Below, one piece after another: positions 25,940-34,819 of a stretch of DNA of 53,868 nucleotides. The DNA is from Flavobacteriaceae bacterium (GTDB lineage: Bacteria > Bacteroidota > Bacteroidia > Flavobacteriales > Flavobacteriaceae). Below the pieces are notes generated by a model, which saw nothing but the letters and a program-made list of their open reading frames with translations, ran no database searches and was not told where the DNA came from. Location: the NCBI GenBank assembly GCA_013001965.1, contig JABDLA010000145.1:1-53868 (forward strand), in the 5' to 3' direction. Position numbers and translations under genes: made by a program. Every line of letters begins with the position of its first letter. The stretch's first letter is position 1.

Positions 25940-27634
25940 CTAATTTATTTTAATATCCCGTAATTTGAGTTGTAAACTGGTCGTCCCATTCCAATAATTT
26001 TCATCAATGGAATAGGCCGCTTTAATGCGATTCCCCTCAGATAATAAGTGCAGTTTATGTCCTAAATTAAATCCTATGGCTCCAATCTTTTGAATTCCAT
26101 TTGTTGTTAGTGTGGCCTTTAAATGCTTTTGATCTTCTCCTACGCCTTTCGCATAACCAGTATCCTTTAAATGAGCAGTCATAAAAACCGGGGTCATGTT
26201 TCCCGGACCGAAGGGGGCAAATTGGGATAGTATTCTGTAAAATTTTGGCGTAATAGTATCAAAACCTATTTCTGAATCGATGGAGATTTCAGGAATAAGC
26301 ATTGATTTATCAATAAGCTCGGTGACGACATTCTCAAATTTTGACTTAAAGTTTTCATAATTGTCGGCCTTTAATGTCAGTCCAGCAGCATATTTATGGC
26401 CCCCAAATTGTTCAACATATTCGCTGCAGGCTTCAATGGCTCTATAAACATCAAATCCCTTAACAGAACGCGCCGAAGCGGCCAATTTATCGCCGCTCTT
26501 TGTAAAAACGAGGGTTGGCCTATAATAGGTTTCAGTGAGTCGGGAGGCTACAATACCTATAACACCTTTGTGCCAGGAATCGTTATAAACTACGGTCGAA
26601 AGGCGATCTTGTTCCTTGTTCTCTTCAATTTGTGCGAGTGCTTCAATGGTGGTTTGTTTATCGGCTTCTCTCCTGGACGTATTGAATTGATCGATCTCTA
26701 TCGCATATTGAGCCGCCAAATTCAAATCTGTTTCGGTTAGTAAGGTCACTGCATGATTTCCGTGTTTCATTCGGCCGGCAGCATTGATACGCGGAGCAAC
26801 AATAAAAACTACATCTGTAATTGTAAAATGGTCCTTTTTGGTTTGTTGAAGAATTGCTTTGATCCCTTGTCTTGGAGCGCTATTGATTACTTGCATCCCA
26901 AAATAAGTTAGCACACGATTCTCTCCGGTGATGGGGACAATATCAGCAGCAATAGCTGTAGCTACCAGATCGAGATAAGCGGTAAGTGCCTCAATTGAGT
27001 CATTTTCAGATCGAGCCAATGCTTGTATCAATTTAAATCCTACCCCACAGCCGCAAAGTTCTTTATAAGGATATTGACAATCCTCGCGTTTAGGGTCAAG
27101 AATTGCTACAGCCTCCGGAAGTTTAGCACCCGGCCGATGATGATCACAAATAATAAAATCGATGTTTTTTTCTTTGGCGTAGGCAACCTTATCTATCGCT
27201 TTTATTCCACAATCAAGAGCAATGATCAGGGAGAAATCATTATCATCGGCATAATCGATGCCTTGAGTTGAAACCCCATAACCCTCTAAATAGCGATCCG
27301 GAATATAGGTTGAAATACGATCTGTCCTGGTTTTTAAAAATGATGACAGCAAGGCGACTGCTGTAGTGCCATCAACGTCATAATCACCATAGACCAAAAT
27401 GTTTTCGCCTTTCGAAATAGCCAATTCTATACGGTCTACGGCTTCAGCCATGTCTTTCATTAAAAAGGGATCATGAAGATCGTCCAGGCTAGGCCTGAAA
27501 AAATGCTTCGCCTGTTCGTAGGTTTCTATACCGCGTTGCACCAGAAGTGAAGCTACCATATCGTCAACCTGAAGCGCGGATTTAAGCGCATCAACTTTCG
27601 ACTGATCGGGTTTGGGTTTTAGGGTCCAACGCAT
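25940..27634 (-). CDS. recJ: Single-stranded-DNA exonuclease RecJ
   Basis: 5'-3' exonuclease in recombination and mismatch repair. The 564 residues contain the DHH domain with VYGDYDVDGTTA (metal-binding Asp84, Asp86, Asp88) and CDHHRPG (164-166), and the DHHA1 region with GGHKYAAGLTL. A C-terminal OB-like domain completes the protein. It probably follows the OsmC gene in one transcript (26-base gap). Confidence 0.96.
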   Translation of the reverse strand: MRWTLKPKPDQSKVDALKSALQVDDMVASLLVQRGIETYEQAKHFFRPSLDDLHDPFLMKDMAEAVDRIELAISKGENILVYGDYDVDGTTAVALLSSFLKTRTDRISTYIPDRYLEGYGVSTQGIDYADDNDFSLIIALDCGIKAIDKVAYAKEKNIDFIICDHHRPGAKLPEAVAILDPKREDCQYPYKELCGCGVGFKLIQALARSENDSIEALTAYLDLVATAIAADIVPITGENRVLTYFGMQVINSAPRQGIKAILQQTKKDHFTITDVVFIVAPRINAAGRMKHGNHAVTLLTETDLNLAAQYAIEIDQFNTSRREADKQTTIEALAQIEENKEQDRLSTVVYNDSWHKGVIGIVASRLTETYYRPTLVFTKSGDKLAASARSVKGFDVYRAIEACSEYVEQFGGHKYAAGLTLKADNYENFKSKFENVVTELIDKSMLIPEISIDSEIGFDTITPKFYRILSQFAPFGPGNMTPVFMTAHLKDTGYAKGVGEDQKHLKATLTTNGIQKIGAIGFNLGHKLHLLSEGNRIKAAYSIDENYWNGTTSLQLKLRDIKIN

Positions 27635-27660
27635 GTACTAATATAGAAAATATTCTCTAA

Positions 27661-28083
27661 TTAATTCGAATGAAAGTGCACATTTGTTTTTATTTCGGCA
27701 AATTGACGAAACATCTCCATCACACCACAATATTTCTCAATAGAAAGATCAACGGCCTTATTTATTTTTCCTTGCGGAAGATCTTCACCATAAAAATGGT
27801 AATCAACGGTGACCGCTCGATAATATTTGGGATGCTCATCGGTTAATTCTCCAACTGTATCCATTCTGAAGTCGGAGATTTTTACTTTCATCTTATCCAA
27901 AATCGACACAACATCCAAGCCAGAACATCCAGCCAGAGACGCCAGCATCATTGCTTTCGGGCTCAGCCCTGAATTTCTCCCGCCATGTTCCGGCGAGGTA
28001 TCCATGAGAACGGTTTGGCCATTTGGATTATCGGATTCAAATTGTAAATTCCCTTTCCAATGTGTGGTTACTTTATGTGACAT
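27661..28083 (-). CDS. OsmC/Ohr-family protein
   Basis: A 140-residue OsmC-fold protein. The two redox cysteines typical of thiol peroxidases are Cys53 (SLAGCSGLDVVS) and Cys119 (EKYCGVMEM). GGRNSGLSPKAMMLASLAGC is the family helix. OsmC members reduce organic hydroperoxides, while the YhfA branch, which this resembles in lacking the Ohr arginine pattern, has no proven function. A TATTTTTG -7 element lies 19 bases upstream. Confidence 0.88.
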   Translation of the reverse strand: MSHKVTTHWKGNLQFESDNPNGQTVLMDTSPEHGGRNSGLSPKAMMLASLAGCSGLDVVSILDKMKVKISDFRMDTVGELTDEHPKYYRAVTVDYHFYGEDLPQGKINKAVDLSIEKYCGVMEMFRQFAEIKTNVHFHSN

Positions 28084-28102
28084 ATTATGATTTTTAGTTG
28101 TT

Positions 28103-28110
28103 CAAAAATA
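28103..28110 (-). promoter_or_regulatory. -7 element for the OsmC gene
   Basis: Minus-strand TATTTTTG, exact TAnnTTTG match, leaving a short leader of roughly 10-15 bases. It lies between the UDG-like stop and the OsmC start. Confidence 0.5.
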
Positions 28111-28127
28111 CTATATCAACAGCATAA

Positions 28128-28703
28128 TTATGAGCTGATGAGTTCTTTTATTTCGCCTCTTAAGATCGGAACAACCTCAGCTTCAAACCAGGGGTTCTTA
28201 GTGAACCAAAATCGATTCCTTGGCGACGGATGCGGTAAAGGAAAATAGAACGGCATATAGTTCTTATAATGTCGTACCGTTTCGGTTAAGGTCTTTTTGG
28301 CTTCCTTCTTTAAATAATAGTTTTGGGCATACATTCCAATCAAGATCACCATTTTAACCTTAGGCATTTTATTGAGCAATGCTTCATGCCATTCGGGAGC
28401 GCATTCAGGCCTGGGAGGCAAATCGCCACTTTTCCCTCGCCCCGGATAGCAAAATCCCATGGGAACAATGGCAAATTTTGTGGTATCGTAAAATTCGTCT
28501 GCATCTACATCTAGCCATTTCCTGAGTTGCTTTCCGCTCGCGTCATCCCATGGAATCCCGGAGGCGTGTACTTTGGTTCCCGGCGCTTGCCCGATAATCA
28601 CAATTTTTGATTCCACATGTCCGGTAACCACTGGTCTAGGCCCTAATGGTAAATGTGATTTACAAATATCACATTGCTGGATACGACTTAAAAGTTTTTG
28701 CAT
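28128..28703 (-). CDS. Uracil-DNA glycosylase superfamily protein
   Basis: A 191-residue member of the UDG fold. Motif 1 is IIGQAPGTK (36-44) and the His-Pro motif near the C-terminus is PLPHPSPRNRFW. Cys11 and Cys14 resemble the N-terminal part of a four-Cys cluster, but a full iron-sulphur set is not obvious. It most resembles the HI_0220.2/YqgF-neighbour type of family rather than Ung or Mug, so activity on uracil is expected but unproven. Starts within the rsmI stop (TAATG) and is thus coupled to it. Confidence 0.8.
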   Translation of the reverse strand: MQKLLSRIQQCDICKSHLPLGPRPVVTGHVESKIVIIGQAPGTKVHASGIPWDDASGKQLRKWLDVDADEFYDTTKFAIVPMGFCYPGRGKSGDLPPRPECAPEWHEALLNKMPKVKMVILIGMYAQNYYLKKEAKKTLTETVRHYKNYMPFYFPLPHPSPRNRFWFTKNPWFEAEVVPILRGEIKELISS

Positions 28704-29374
28704 TATTTTTTTCCGGCAACAACAATTACTATTTCTCCCTTGGGTGGCTTTTTAGAAAAATGATTTACAACTTCGTCAATCGTTCCTCTTACTGTTTCTT
28801 CATAGAGTTTACTCAATTCCCTGGATACAGAAATTCTTCTGTCCGTTCCAAAATAGTCGCCAAAATGACCTAAGGTCTTGAGCAATTTATGAGGGGATTC
28901 ATAAAAAACCATAGTTCTGGCCTCATCGGCTAGCTCTTTTAGGCGCGTTTGTCGCCCCTTTTTTACCGGAAGAAATCCTTCAAAAACGAACTTATCAATA
29001 GGCAATCCCGAATTCACCAGAGCCGGAATTAAAGCTGTTGCACCGGGCAAGCACTCTACATCAATTCCATTTTCAATACATGCTCTTACCAATAAAAACC
29101 CTGGGTCAGATATGCCCGGGGTACCTGCATCGCTTATGAGCGCTATAGTCATCCCCGACTTTAGTTTGTCCACAATTGAGTTCACCGTTTTATGCTCGTT
29201 ATGCATGTGGTGGGACTGCATTGACGTATCAATATTGAAATGCTTTAATAATTTTCCCGAGCTGCGGGTGTCTTCGGCTAAGATAAGATCGGCTTCTGAC
29301 AGTACATCAATGGCTCTCAGGCTTATGTCTTTGAGATTACCTATTGGTGTTGGAACGAGATAAAGTTTGCCCAT
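28703..29374 (-). CDS. rsmI: 16S rRNA (cytidine1402-2'-O)-methyltransferase
   Basis: SAM-dependent tetrapyrrole-methylase-fold enzyme that methylates C1402 in the decoding centre. Motifs: LYLVPTPIGNLKDISLRAI (N-terminus), LAEDTRSSGKLL, LISDAGTPGISDPG and GATALIPALVNSGLP. The 223 residues lack the C-terminal extension of E. coli RsmI, as is usual in this phylum. A TTG codon just upstream could extend the protein by one residue; the ATG was preferred. Confidence 0.93.
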   Translation of the reverse strand: MGKLYLVPTPIGNLKDISLRAIDVLSEADLILAEDTRSSGKLLKHFNIDTSMQSHHMHNEHKTVNSIVDKLKSGMTIALISDAGTPGISDPGFLLVRACIENGIDVECLPGATALIPALVNSGLPIDKFVFEGFLPVKKGRQTRLKELADEARTMVFYESPHKLLKTLGHFGDYFGTDRRISVSRELSKLYEETVRGTIDEVVNHFSKKPPKGEIVIVVAGKK

Positions 29375-29386
29375 CAACTGAAGTAA

Positions 29387-30121
29387 CTACTGAAATTTAT
29401 CTTCGATAATCTCCAGGAAGCGCTCTTCATATTCTTCCTTGCCTTTCCATTCGTCGTAGTCGGGTTTGATAATCTTTTCAATAAAGTTCAAGGCGTCTTT
29501 ATAAGAGACTGAGGTACTAAGCTGAGAAAGAACACGTTCGTAGTCTTTACTCTCCCCATTAAATAAATGTTTTATAAAGGCCAGTTTATCATTCAGTCCA
29601 ATATTGATACTGCCTCCTTTTAATCTGTCATTCAATGATTTTTGAGAATCATCCCCAGTCTTGGCTACAGGTTCAAAAACCGGGATCTCCTGAAAATCGG
29701 CCGATAAGTCCTGAAAATCACTCTTAGCTTCTTCTTGATTCGCAGTGACATTTTCAATGATCTCATCAACTTGCTGTGTTTCCTGAGGCATTTGAGCCAC
29801 AATATCTTTTATCTTTTCCATAACCGGCTCCATGATCTCATCCTCCTCGGTCTCGTCAAGATTGATATAAACCTTATCCTCAACTTCAATGGTGTCGGTC
29901 ACCTTATTGTTAAACGCCTCGTCTAACATATCAAAAAATGAGGAGTCGCTGCCAATGGTGGGCATATCATCTTCAAAATTATCCTGAGCAAACTTCAAAA
30001 CCGTTAATTTTTCATACAGTTTTGAAACCTCGTCATACATTTTATTTACATCTTCCTTGCCTTTTAGCTTCAAAATCCGATGCGCAATACTGATTAGTTC
30101 AGATTCTAATTTCTTCTTCAT
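29387..30121 (-). CDS. Conserved acidic flavobacterial protein, unknown function
   Basis: A 244-residue soluble protein with no recognised catalytic motif. Residues 1-50 are a charged helix (LISIAHRILKLKGKEDVNKMYDE) and the middle (about 65-155) is highly acidic and probably disordered. The last 80 residues form a helical domain (NIGLNDKLAFIKHLFNGESKDYERVLSQL) ending in DEWKGKEEYEERFLEIIEDKF. I remember similar proteins beside rsmI in Flavobacteriia, but no role is known to me. It is nine bases upstream of rsmI and probably leads that transcript. Confidence 0.7.
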   Translation of the reverse strand: MKKKLESELISIAHRILKLKGKEDVNKMYDEVSKLYEKLTVLKFAQDNFEDDMPTIGSDSSFFDMLDEAFNNKVTDTIEVEDKVYINLDETEEDEIMEPVMEKIKDIVAQMPQETQQVDEIIENVTANQEEAKSDFQDLSADFQEIPVFEPVAKTGDDSQKSLNDRLKGGSINIGLNDKLAFIKHLFNGESKDYERVLSQLSTSVSYKDALNFIEKIIKPDYDEWKGKEEYEERFLEIIEDKFQ

Positions 30122-30141
30122 AACTTATCCGATTAATTATA

Positions 30142-30170
30142 TTGATTGCTTTTGATTTTTTATAAATTTA
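30142..30170 (+). promoter_or_regulatory. Promoter for tdk-alr
   Basis: TTG at 30142-30144, an 18-base spacer, then TAAATTTA at 30163-30170 (seven of eight to TAnnTTTG). This is the best two-part match to the Bacteroidota promoter in the window. The leader would be about 47 bases. Confidence 0.5.
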
Positions 30171-30223
30171 CGCCACGCCTATACAAACGTAAATAGGGTT
30201 GAATTTAGTGTTAAAATTACGAA

Positions 30224-30871
30224 ATGTTTCTTGAAAATACGGTAAATCATAAAGAACAATTTGGATGGATCGAAGTAATCTGCGGCTCCATGTTTTCAGG
30301 TAAAACAGAGGAATTGATTCGACGACTAAAACGTGCCAAATTTGCCAAACAACGGGTTGAGATTTTTAAACCCTCTGTTGATAAGCGTTATGATGAAGAG
30401 AAAGTAATTTCGCATGACTCTAATGAGATTCGTTCTACGCCTGTGCCTGCCGCTGCCAATATTCCTATTTTGGCCGACGGCTGTGATGTAATCGGTATTG
30501 ATGAAGCCCAGTTTTTTGATGACGAAATTGTACGCGTTTGTAATGATCTCGCCAACAAAGGTATTCGTGTTATCGTCGCTGGACTCGATATGGATTTTAA
30601 AGGAAATCCTTTCGGCCCAATGCCAAATTTGATGGCTACAGCCGAATATGTAACCAAGGTCCATGCCGTATGTACACGGACGGGCAACCTGGCCCAGTAC
30701 AGCTATCGTAAAGCAAAAAGCAATGACCTGGTTTTTCTTGGCGAAACCGATGAATATGAACCGCTGAGCAGAGCTGCTTTTTTTAAAGCCATGATGCGAG
30801 ATAAAGTTCGTAATATCAATGTCACGGATGCTCAGGAGGTGAGCTCAAAATCAAAGCGTGCCAATGCCTAA
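30224..30871 (+). CDS. tdk: Thymidine kinase (type II)
   Basis: Salvage kinase converting thymidine to dTMP. The 215 residues have Walker [10 protein letters not shown] (21-29), the magnesium-binding DEAQFF (93-98) and the lasso region with [14 protein letters not shown]. The zinc-binding lobe is degenerate: only one Cys is seen in [14 protein letters not shown] where CxxC is usual, as I remember for other Bacteroidota enzymes. It overlaps alr by eight bases. Confidence 0.93.
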   Translation: MFLENTVNHKEQFGWIEVICGSMFSGKTEELIRRLKRAKFAKQRVEIFKPSVDKRYDEEKVISHDSNEIRSTPVPAAANIPILADGCDVIGIDEAQFFDDEIVRVCNDLANKGIRVIVAGLDMDFKGNPFGPMPNLMATAEYVTKVHAVCTRTGNLAQYSYRKAKSNDLVFLGETDEYEPLSRAAFFKAMMRDKVRNINVTDAQEVSSKSKRANA

Positions 30872-31970
30872 AGCGCAGGAGACCTTAGTTGAAATTAATC
30901 TTACAGATTTAAAGCACAATTTTGATTATTTAAAATCAAAAATTAAACCCGACACCAAGTTTTTAGCCGTTGTAAAGGCATTTGCCTATGGCAGCGATGC
31001 TATCAAAATTGCTCAGTCCCTTGAATCTTATGGGGTTGATTATTTTGCTGTTGCCTATGTCAAAGAAGGTGTTGCTTTGAGGGATGCCGGAATAAAATCG
31101 CCCATCTTGGTGTTGCATCCTCAACCGGTGAATTTCAAGCTGCTTATTGAACGCTGTCTGGAACCCAGTCTCTATTCTGCCAAGGTTTTGAAAGAATTCA
31201 TCAAAATCGCCGAAAGTGAGAATCAAACCAATTATCCTGTTCATATTAAATTCAACACAGGGCTCAACAGGCTTGGGTTCTGGGAAAATGACATTTCCCA
31301 TATCATGTCTGAGCTGAATTCAACACAAAGCATAAAGGTGGTTTCTGTTTTTTCACATTTGGCGGCGAGTGAAGATCTTGATGAAAAGGACTTTACACAT
31401 GCTCAAATTGAAAGTTTTCAAAAGATCAGCGCCGAAATCAATGATCAATTGGACCATGATCCAATGCTTCATTTGTGCAATACATCGGGGATATTGAATT
31501 ATCCGCAAGCCCATTTGGATATGGTTCGCAGTGGAATTGGTCTATACGGTTTTGGCAATTCGATAAAGGAAAATGAGTTTTTACGTCCAATTGCAACCCT
31601 TAAGACCGTAATTTCTCAAATCCACAAGATTGAAAAAGGTGAATCTGTAGGCTACAACCGAGCTTTTATTTCTCCCAATTTTAAAAAAACAGCTACCCTC
31701 CCTCTTGGTCATGCAGATGGTTTAGCACGACAATATGGCCATGGTAATGGATTTGTAACTATCAATAATCAAAAGGCTCCCATCATAGGAAATGTGTGTA
31801 TGGATATGATCATGGTTGATATTTCTCATATCGACTGCAAGGAGGGTGATGAGGTCATTGTTTTTGGCGCTCAATCATCAGCTGAAGATCTCGCAGCACG
31901 TATTAATTCTATCTCCTATGAACTTATAACCGCAATTTCTCAGCGCGTTAAAAGGGTATTTGTTAATTAA
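30864..31970 (+). CDS. alr: Alanine racemase
   Basis: PLP enzyme making D-alanine for peptidoglycan. The PLP lysine is in [14 protein letters not shown] (the usual Asn after Lys-Ala is Phe here), and the second catalytic base Tyr is in [10 protein letters not shown]. The [13 protein letters not shown] substrate-gate motif is complete. About 368 residues. ATG at 30864 is preferred to GTG at 30858; either overlaps tdk, so translation is coupled. Confidence 0.94.
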   Translation: MPKAQETLVEINLTDLKHNFDYLKSKIKPDTKFLAVVKAFAYGSDAIKIAQSLESYGVDYFAVAYVKEGVALRDAGIKSPILVLHPQPVNFKLLIERCLEPSLYSAKVLKEFIKIAESENQTNYPVHIKFNTGLNRLGFWENDISHIMSELNSTQSIKVVSVFSHLAASEDLDEKDFTHAQIESFQKISAEINDQLDHDPMLHLCNTSGILNYPQAHLDMVRSGIGLYGFGNSIKENEFLRPIATLKTVISQIHKIEKGESVGYNRAFISPNFKKTATLPLGHADGLARQYGHGNGFVTINNQKAPIIGNVCMDMIMVDISHIDCKEGDEVIVFGAQSSAEDLAARINSISYELITAISQRVKRVFVN

Positions 31971-32045
31971 TATTTTCTGGAAGTTCTGAGCATCAAACAT
32001 TTTTCATTATTTTAGGCTCGTATTAACTAATAAACATTAACTATT

Positions 32046-32450
32046 ATGCTTAAAGAATTTAAGAATTTTATCATGACCGGTAATGTCATCGAATTTGCCG
32101 TTGCGGTCATTCTGGCAGGAGCTGTTGGACTCGTTGTAAACGGATTTGTTAACGACATTGTCATGCCTCTTGTTGGTCATTTTGCCGGTGGAATGGATTT
32201 CGCCAGCTTGAAAGTAGTGCTTACTGAAGCTGTTACTGATGCCGAAGGAAATGTCACTACTCCCGAAAATGCTATTCGTTGGGGAGCTTGGGTCAATACA
32301 ATTATGAATTTGATTATTGTTGGATTTGTATTGTTTATGATCGTTAAGGCCTATAACAAAACTAAAAAACCACCTGAGCCAGAAGCTCCAGCTGGACCAT
32401 CTGATAATGAGTTATTAACTGAAATCAGAGACGCGCTTAAGAACAGATAA
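32046..32450 (+). CDS. mscL: Large-conductance mechanosensitive channel
   Basis: Homopentameric inner-membrane channel that opens under osmotic downshock. The 134 residues match MscL: LKEFKNFIMTGNVIEFAVAV at the N-terminus with TM1 (about 16-40), a periplasmic loop, TM2 (about 80-102) and a charged cytoplasmic helix after a Pro-rich linker (KKPPEPEAPAGPSDNEL). Single gene, closed by a strong terminator. Confidence 0.96.
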   Translation: MLKEFKNFIMTGNVIEFAVAVILAGAVGLVVNGFVNDIVMPLVGHFAGGMDFASLKVVLTEAVTDAEGNVTTPENAIRWGAWVNTIMNLIIVGFVLFMIVKAYNKTKKPPEPEAPAGPSDNELLTEIRDALKNR

Positions 32451-32485
32451 TTGTTTTAGCCGCTGCGCTACATATTTTTATAAGT

Positions 32486-32519
32486 AAACCACCTCAAAAG
32501 CATTGAGGTGGTTTTTTTA
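32486..32519 (+). terminator. Terminator after mscL
   Basis: Stem AAACCACCTCAA/TTGAGGTGGTTT with loop AAGCA and a following run of seven T. Confidence 0.92.
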
Positions 32520-32552
32520 TTGGAATTAAATTTTTAAATCTGATATAATCTT

Positions 32553-32560
32553 TACTTTTG
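32553..32560 (+). promoter_or_regulatory. -7 element for asd
   Basis: TACTTTTG, exact TAnnTTTG match, 20 bases before the asd ATG at 32581. Confidence 0.5.
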
Positions 32561-32580
32561 CTATTGAAATTTTCTAAGTG

Positions 32581-33570
32581 ATGAAATTAGCTGTAGTTGG
32601 TGCAACCGGAATGGTTGGAAATGTAATGTTGAAAGTTCTGGAAGAACGTGAATTCCCCTTTGATGAACTTCTTTTAGTGGCTTCAGAACGTTCGGTCGGA
32701 AAAACCATTACATACAACAATAATACCTATGAGATCATTGGGCTTGAGGACGCAGTTGCTGCCGCACCCGATATTGCGCTATTTTCAGCCGGCGGGGAAA
32801 CTTCAAAGGAGTGGGCTCCAAAATTTGCCGAAAAAGGAACGGTCGTTATTGATAACTCATCGGCCTGGCGGATGGATCCAGACAAAAAGCTTGTGGTCCC
32901 TGAAATTAACGCAGATCAATTGACCAAAAGCGACAAGATCATTGCCAATCCTAATTGCTCCACTATACAAATGGTCATGGCCTTAGCGCCACTACATGAG
33001 ATTTATAAAATAAAAAGATTAGTCATCTCAACCTACCAATCCATAACTGGAACTGGCGTAAAGGCAGTGAAACAACTTGAAAATGAATTTGAAGGTAAGT
33101 CAGGAGAAATGGCCTATCCATATCCTATTCATATGAATGCGCTTCCACATTGTGACGTATTTGAAGACAATGGATATACCAGGGAAGAAATGAAGCTTGT
33201 GAGAGAAACTCAAAAGATCCTTGACGACCGCACCATAGCTATAACCGCCACTGCGGTAAGAATTCCTACCTCAGGAGGACATAGCGAATCAGTCAATGTG
33301 GAATTTGATAAAGATTTCGACTTGAATGACGTTCGAAACATCCTGCAAAATACTGACGGTGTCACAGTTCAGGATAATCCGGATGTCAATATTTATCCCA
33401 TGCCAATATATGCGAATGGTAAAGACGATGTATTTGTTGGAAGAATACGACGCGACGGTTCTCAGCCTAACAGCCTAAATATGTGGATTGTAAGTGATAA
33501 TTTAAGAAAAGGTGCTGCTACAAACGCGATACAAATTGCCGAATATTTATTGGCGAATCAAATGGTGTAA
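32581..33570 (+). CDS. asd: Aspartate-semialdehyde dehydrogenase
   Basis: Branch-point enzyme for lysine/diaminopimelate, threonine and methionine: reduces aspartyl phosphate with NADPH. The 329 residues contain GATGMVGNVML (7-17), the catalytic Cys126 in NPNCSTIQMVMAL, and the substrate region RIPTSGGHSESVNVEF with the catalytic His. A GTG one codon upstream was not chosen because ATG is directly next to it. Confidence 0.96.
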   Translation: MKLAVVGATGMVGNVMLKVLEEREFPFDELLLVASERSVGKTITYNNNTYEIIGLEDAVAAAPDIALFSAGGETSKEWAPKFAEKGTVVIDNSSAWRMDPDKKLVVPEINADQLTKSDKIIANPNCSTIQMVMALAPLHEIYKIKRLVISTYQSITGTGVKAVKQLENEFEGKSGEMAYPYPIHMNALPHCDVFEDNGYTREEMKLVRETQKILDDRTIAITATAVRIPTSGGHSESVNVEFDKDFDLNDVRNILQNTDGVTVQDNPDVNIYPMPIYANGKDDVFVGRIRRDGSQPNSLNMWIVSDNLRKGAATNAIQIAEYLLANQMV

Positions 33571-33693
33571 ATTACTCTTTATCGAGATTTCTAAAAATAG
33601 TTCGCATCTCAAAGGAAAAAAAGGCATTACAACTAATTAATTATTAGGGCCTTTGTACTTTTCCCTATCTTAGATCACCAAATTTTTCTATAA

Positions 33694-34785
33694 ATGATAA
33701 AAAAGTACACTTTGCTGTTGTGGACTATTTGTTCTGTGGTGATTGTTTCTTGCTCTGGAGATGAGGACTATACTTCAATAGATGAACCTGTACTTATATC
33801 CCCCGTTAATTTTGATATTAACAGCGTGCCTTATCAAACCTTATCAGAATATAATTTTTACGAAGGCGATGCTTCTGCTTTGGAGCCGGTCTATGGCCTG
33901 GTGCCCTATACGCTGGCAAATACCTTATTTTCGGATTATTCCAAAAAGAAGCGCTTTATCTGGATGCCTTCTAATGTTAAGGCAACTTATGATGGTGATC
34001 ATTCGCCTTTAAATTTTCCTGTTGGGACGATCTTGATTAAGAATTTCTATTATGATAATGTGCTCCCTTCCGGAGATACAAGGGTTATCGAGACTCGCTT
34101 GATGATCAGAAAAGATGAGGGCTGGATATTTGCGAATTATGTCTGGAATGAAGGACAAACGGATGCTACGCTGGATATGAGCGGTAGTTTTACTGCATTT
34201 GACTGGGAAGAAAATGGAGAGACTAAAAGCGTTAATTACAGAATACCGGCAGGCCCCGAGTGCCACACCTGTCATAAATCGGGAGAAATTCCAATTCCAA
34301 TCGGACCTAAACCAAGAAATTTAAATCTTACTTATAGTTTTGAAGATGGTGTAAAAAACCAGCTTCAGAAATTGATCGATATGAATTATCTGGAAGATAA
34401 TTTACCTTCCGATATTCAGACAATGGTCAAATGGGATGACACATCACAACCGCTTCATGAAAGAGTGCGTTCATATGTTGATGTTAATTGTGCCCATTGC
34501 CATATGGAAGAAGCGCATTGTGCTTATCGACCAATTCGATTTAATTATGATTCAACAGATGAAGATGTGAATCTTGGAATTTGTGTTGAACCTGATACCA
34601 ATTTAGGCCAGGGATTGACGCATATTGTAAGCCCATCGCATTTTTTGAGATCAGTGATGTACTATAGAATTAATTCTACCGACGAATCTGTAAGGATGCC
34701 ATTGTTAGGTAGAACCTTAGTACACGAGGAGGGCGTCCAGCTTGTTTATGACTGGATCGAATCCTTACAAATGACTTGTGAATAA
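33694..34785 (+). CDS. Lipoprotein with two heme-type CxxCH motifs (SO2930-like)
   Basis: Exported lipid-anchored protein of 363 residues. The lipobox VIVSC puts the modified Cys at residue 20. Two c-type heme motifs are visible: CHTCH at 190-194 and CAHCH at 266-270. The body, including YGLVPYTLANTLFSDYSKKKRF and the final RMPLLGRTLVHEEGVQLVYDWI, fits the SO2930-family diheme cytochrome-like proteins. Redox partner and role are not known. Maturation would need a cytochrome c assembly system, not present here. The next gene starts 34 bases on. Confidence 0.8.
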   Translation: MIKKYTLLLWTICSVVIVSCSGDEDYTSIDEPVLISPVNFDINSVPYQTLSEYNFYEGDASALEPVYGLVPYTLANTLFSDYSKKKRFIWMPSNVKATYDGDHSPLNFPVGTILIKNFYYDNVLPSGDTRVIETRLMIRKDEGWIFANYVWNEGQTDATLDMSGSFTAFDWEENGETKSVNYRIPAGPECHTCHKSGEIPIPIGPKPRNLNLTYSFEDGVKNQLQKLIDMNYLEDNLPSDIQTMVKWDDTSQPLHERVRSYVDVNCAHCHMEEAHCAYRPIRFNYDSTDEDVNLGICVEPDTNLGQGLTHIVSPSHFLRSVMYYRINSTDESVRMPLLGRTLVHEEGVQLVYDWIESLQMTCE

Positions 34786-34819
34786 AAACCAAAAATATTA
34801 TAGATCAAAAAATAACATT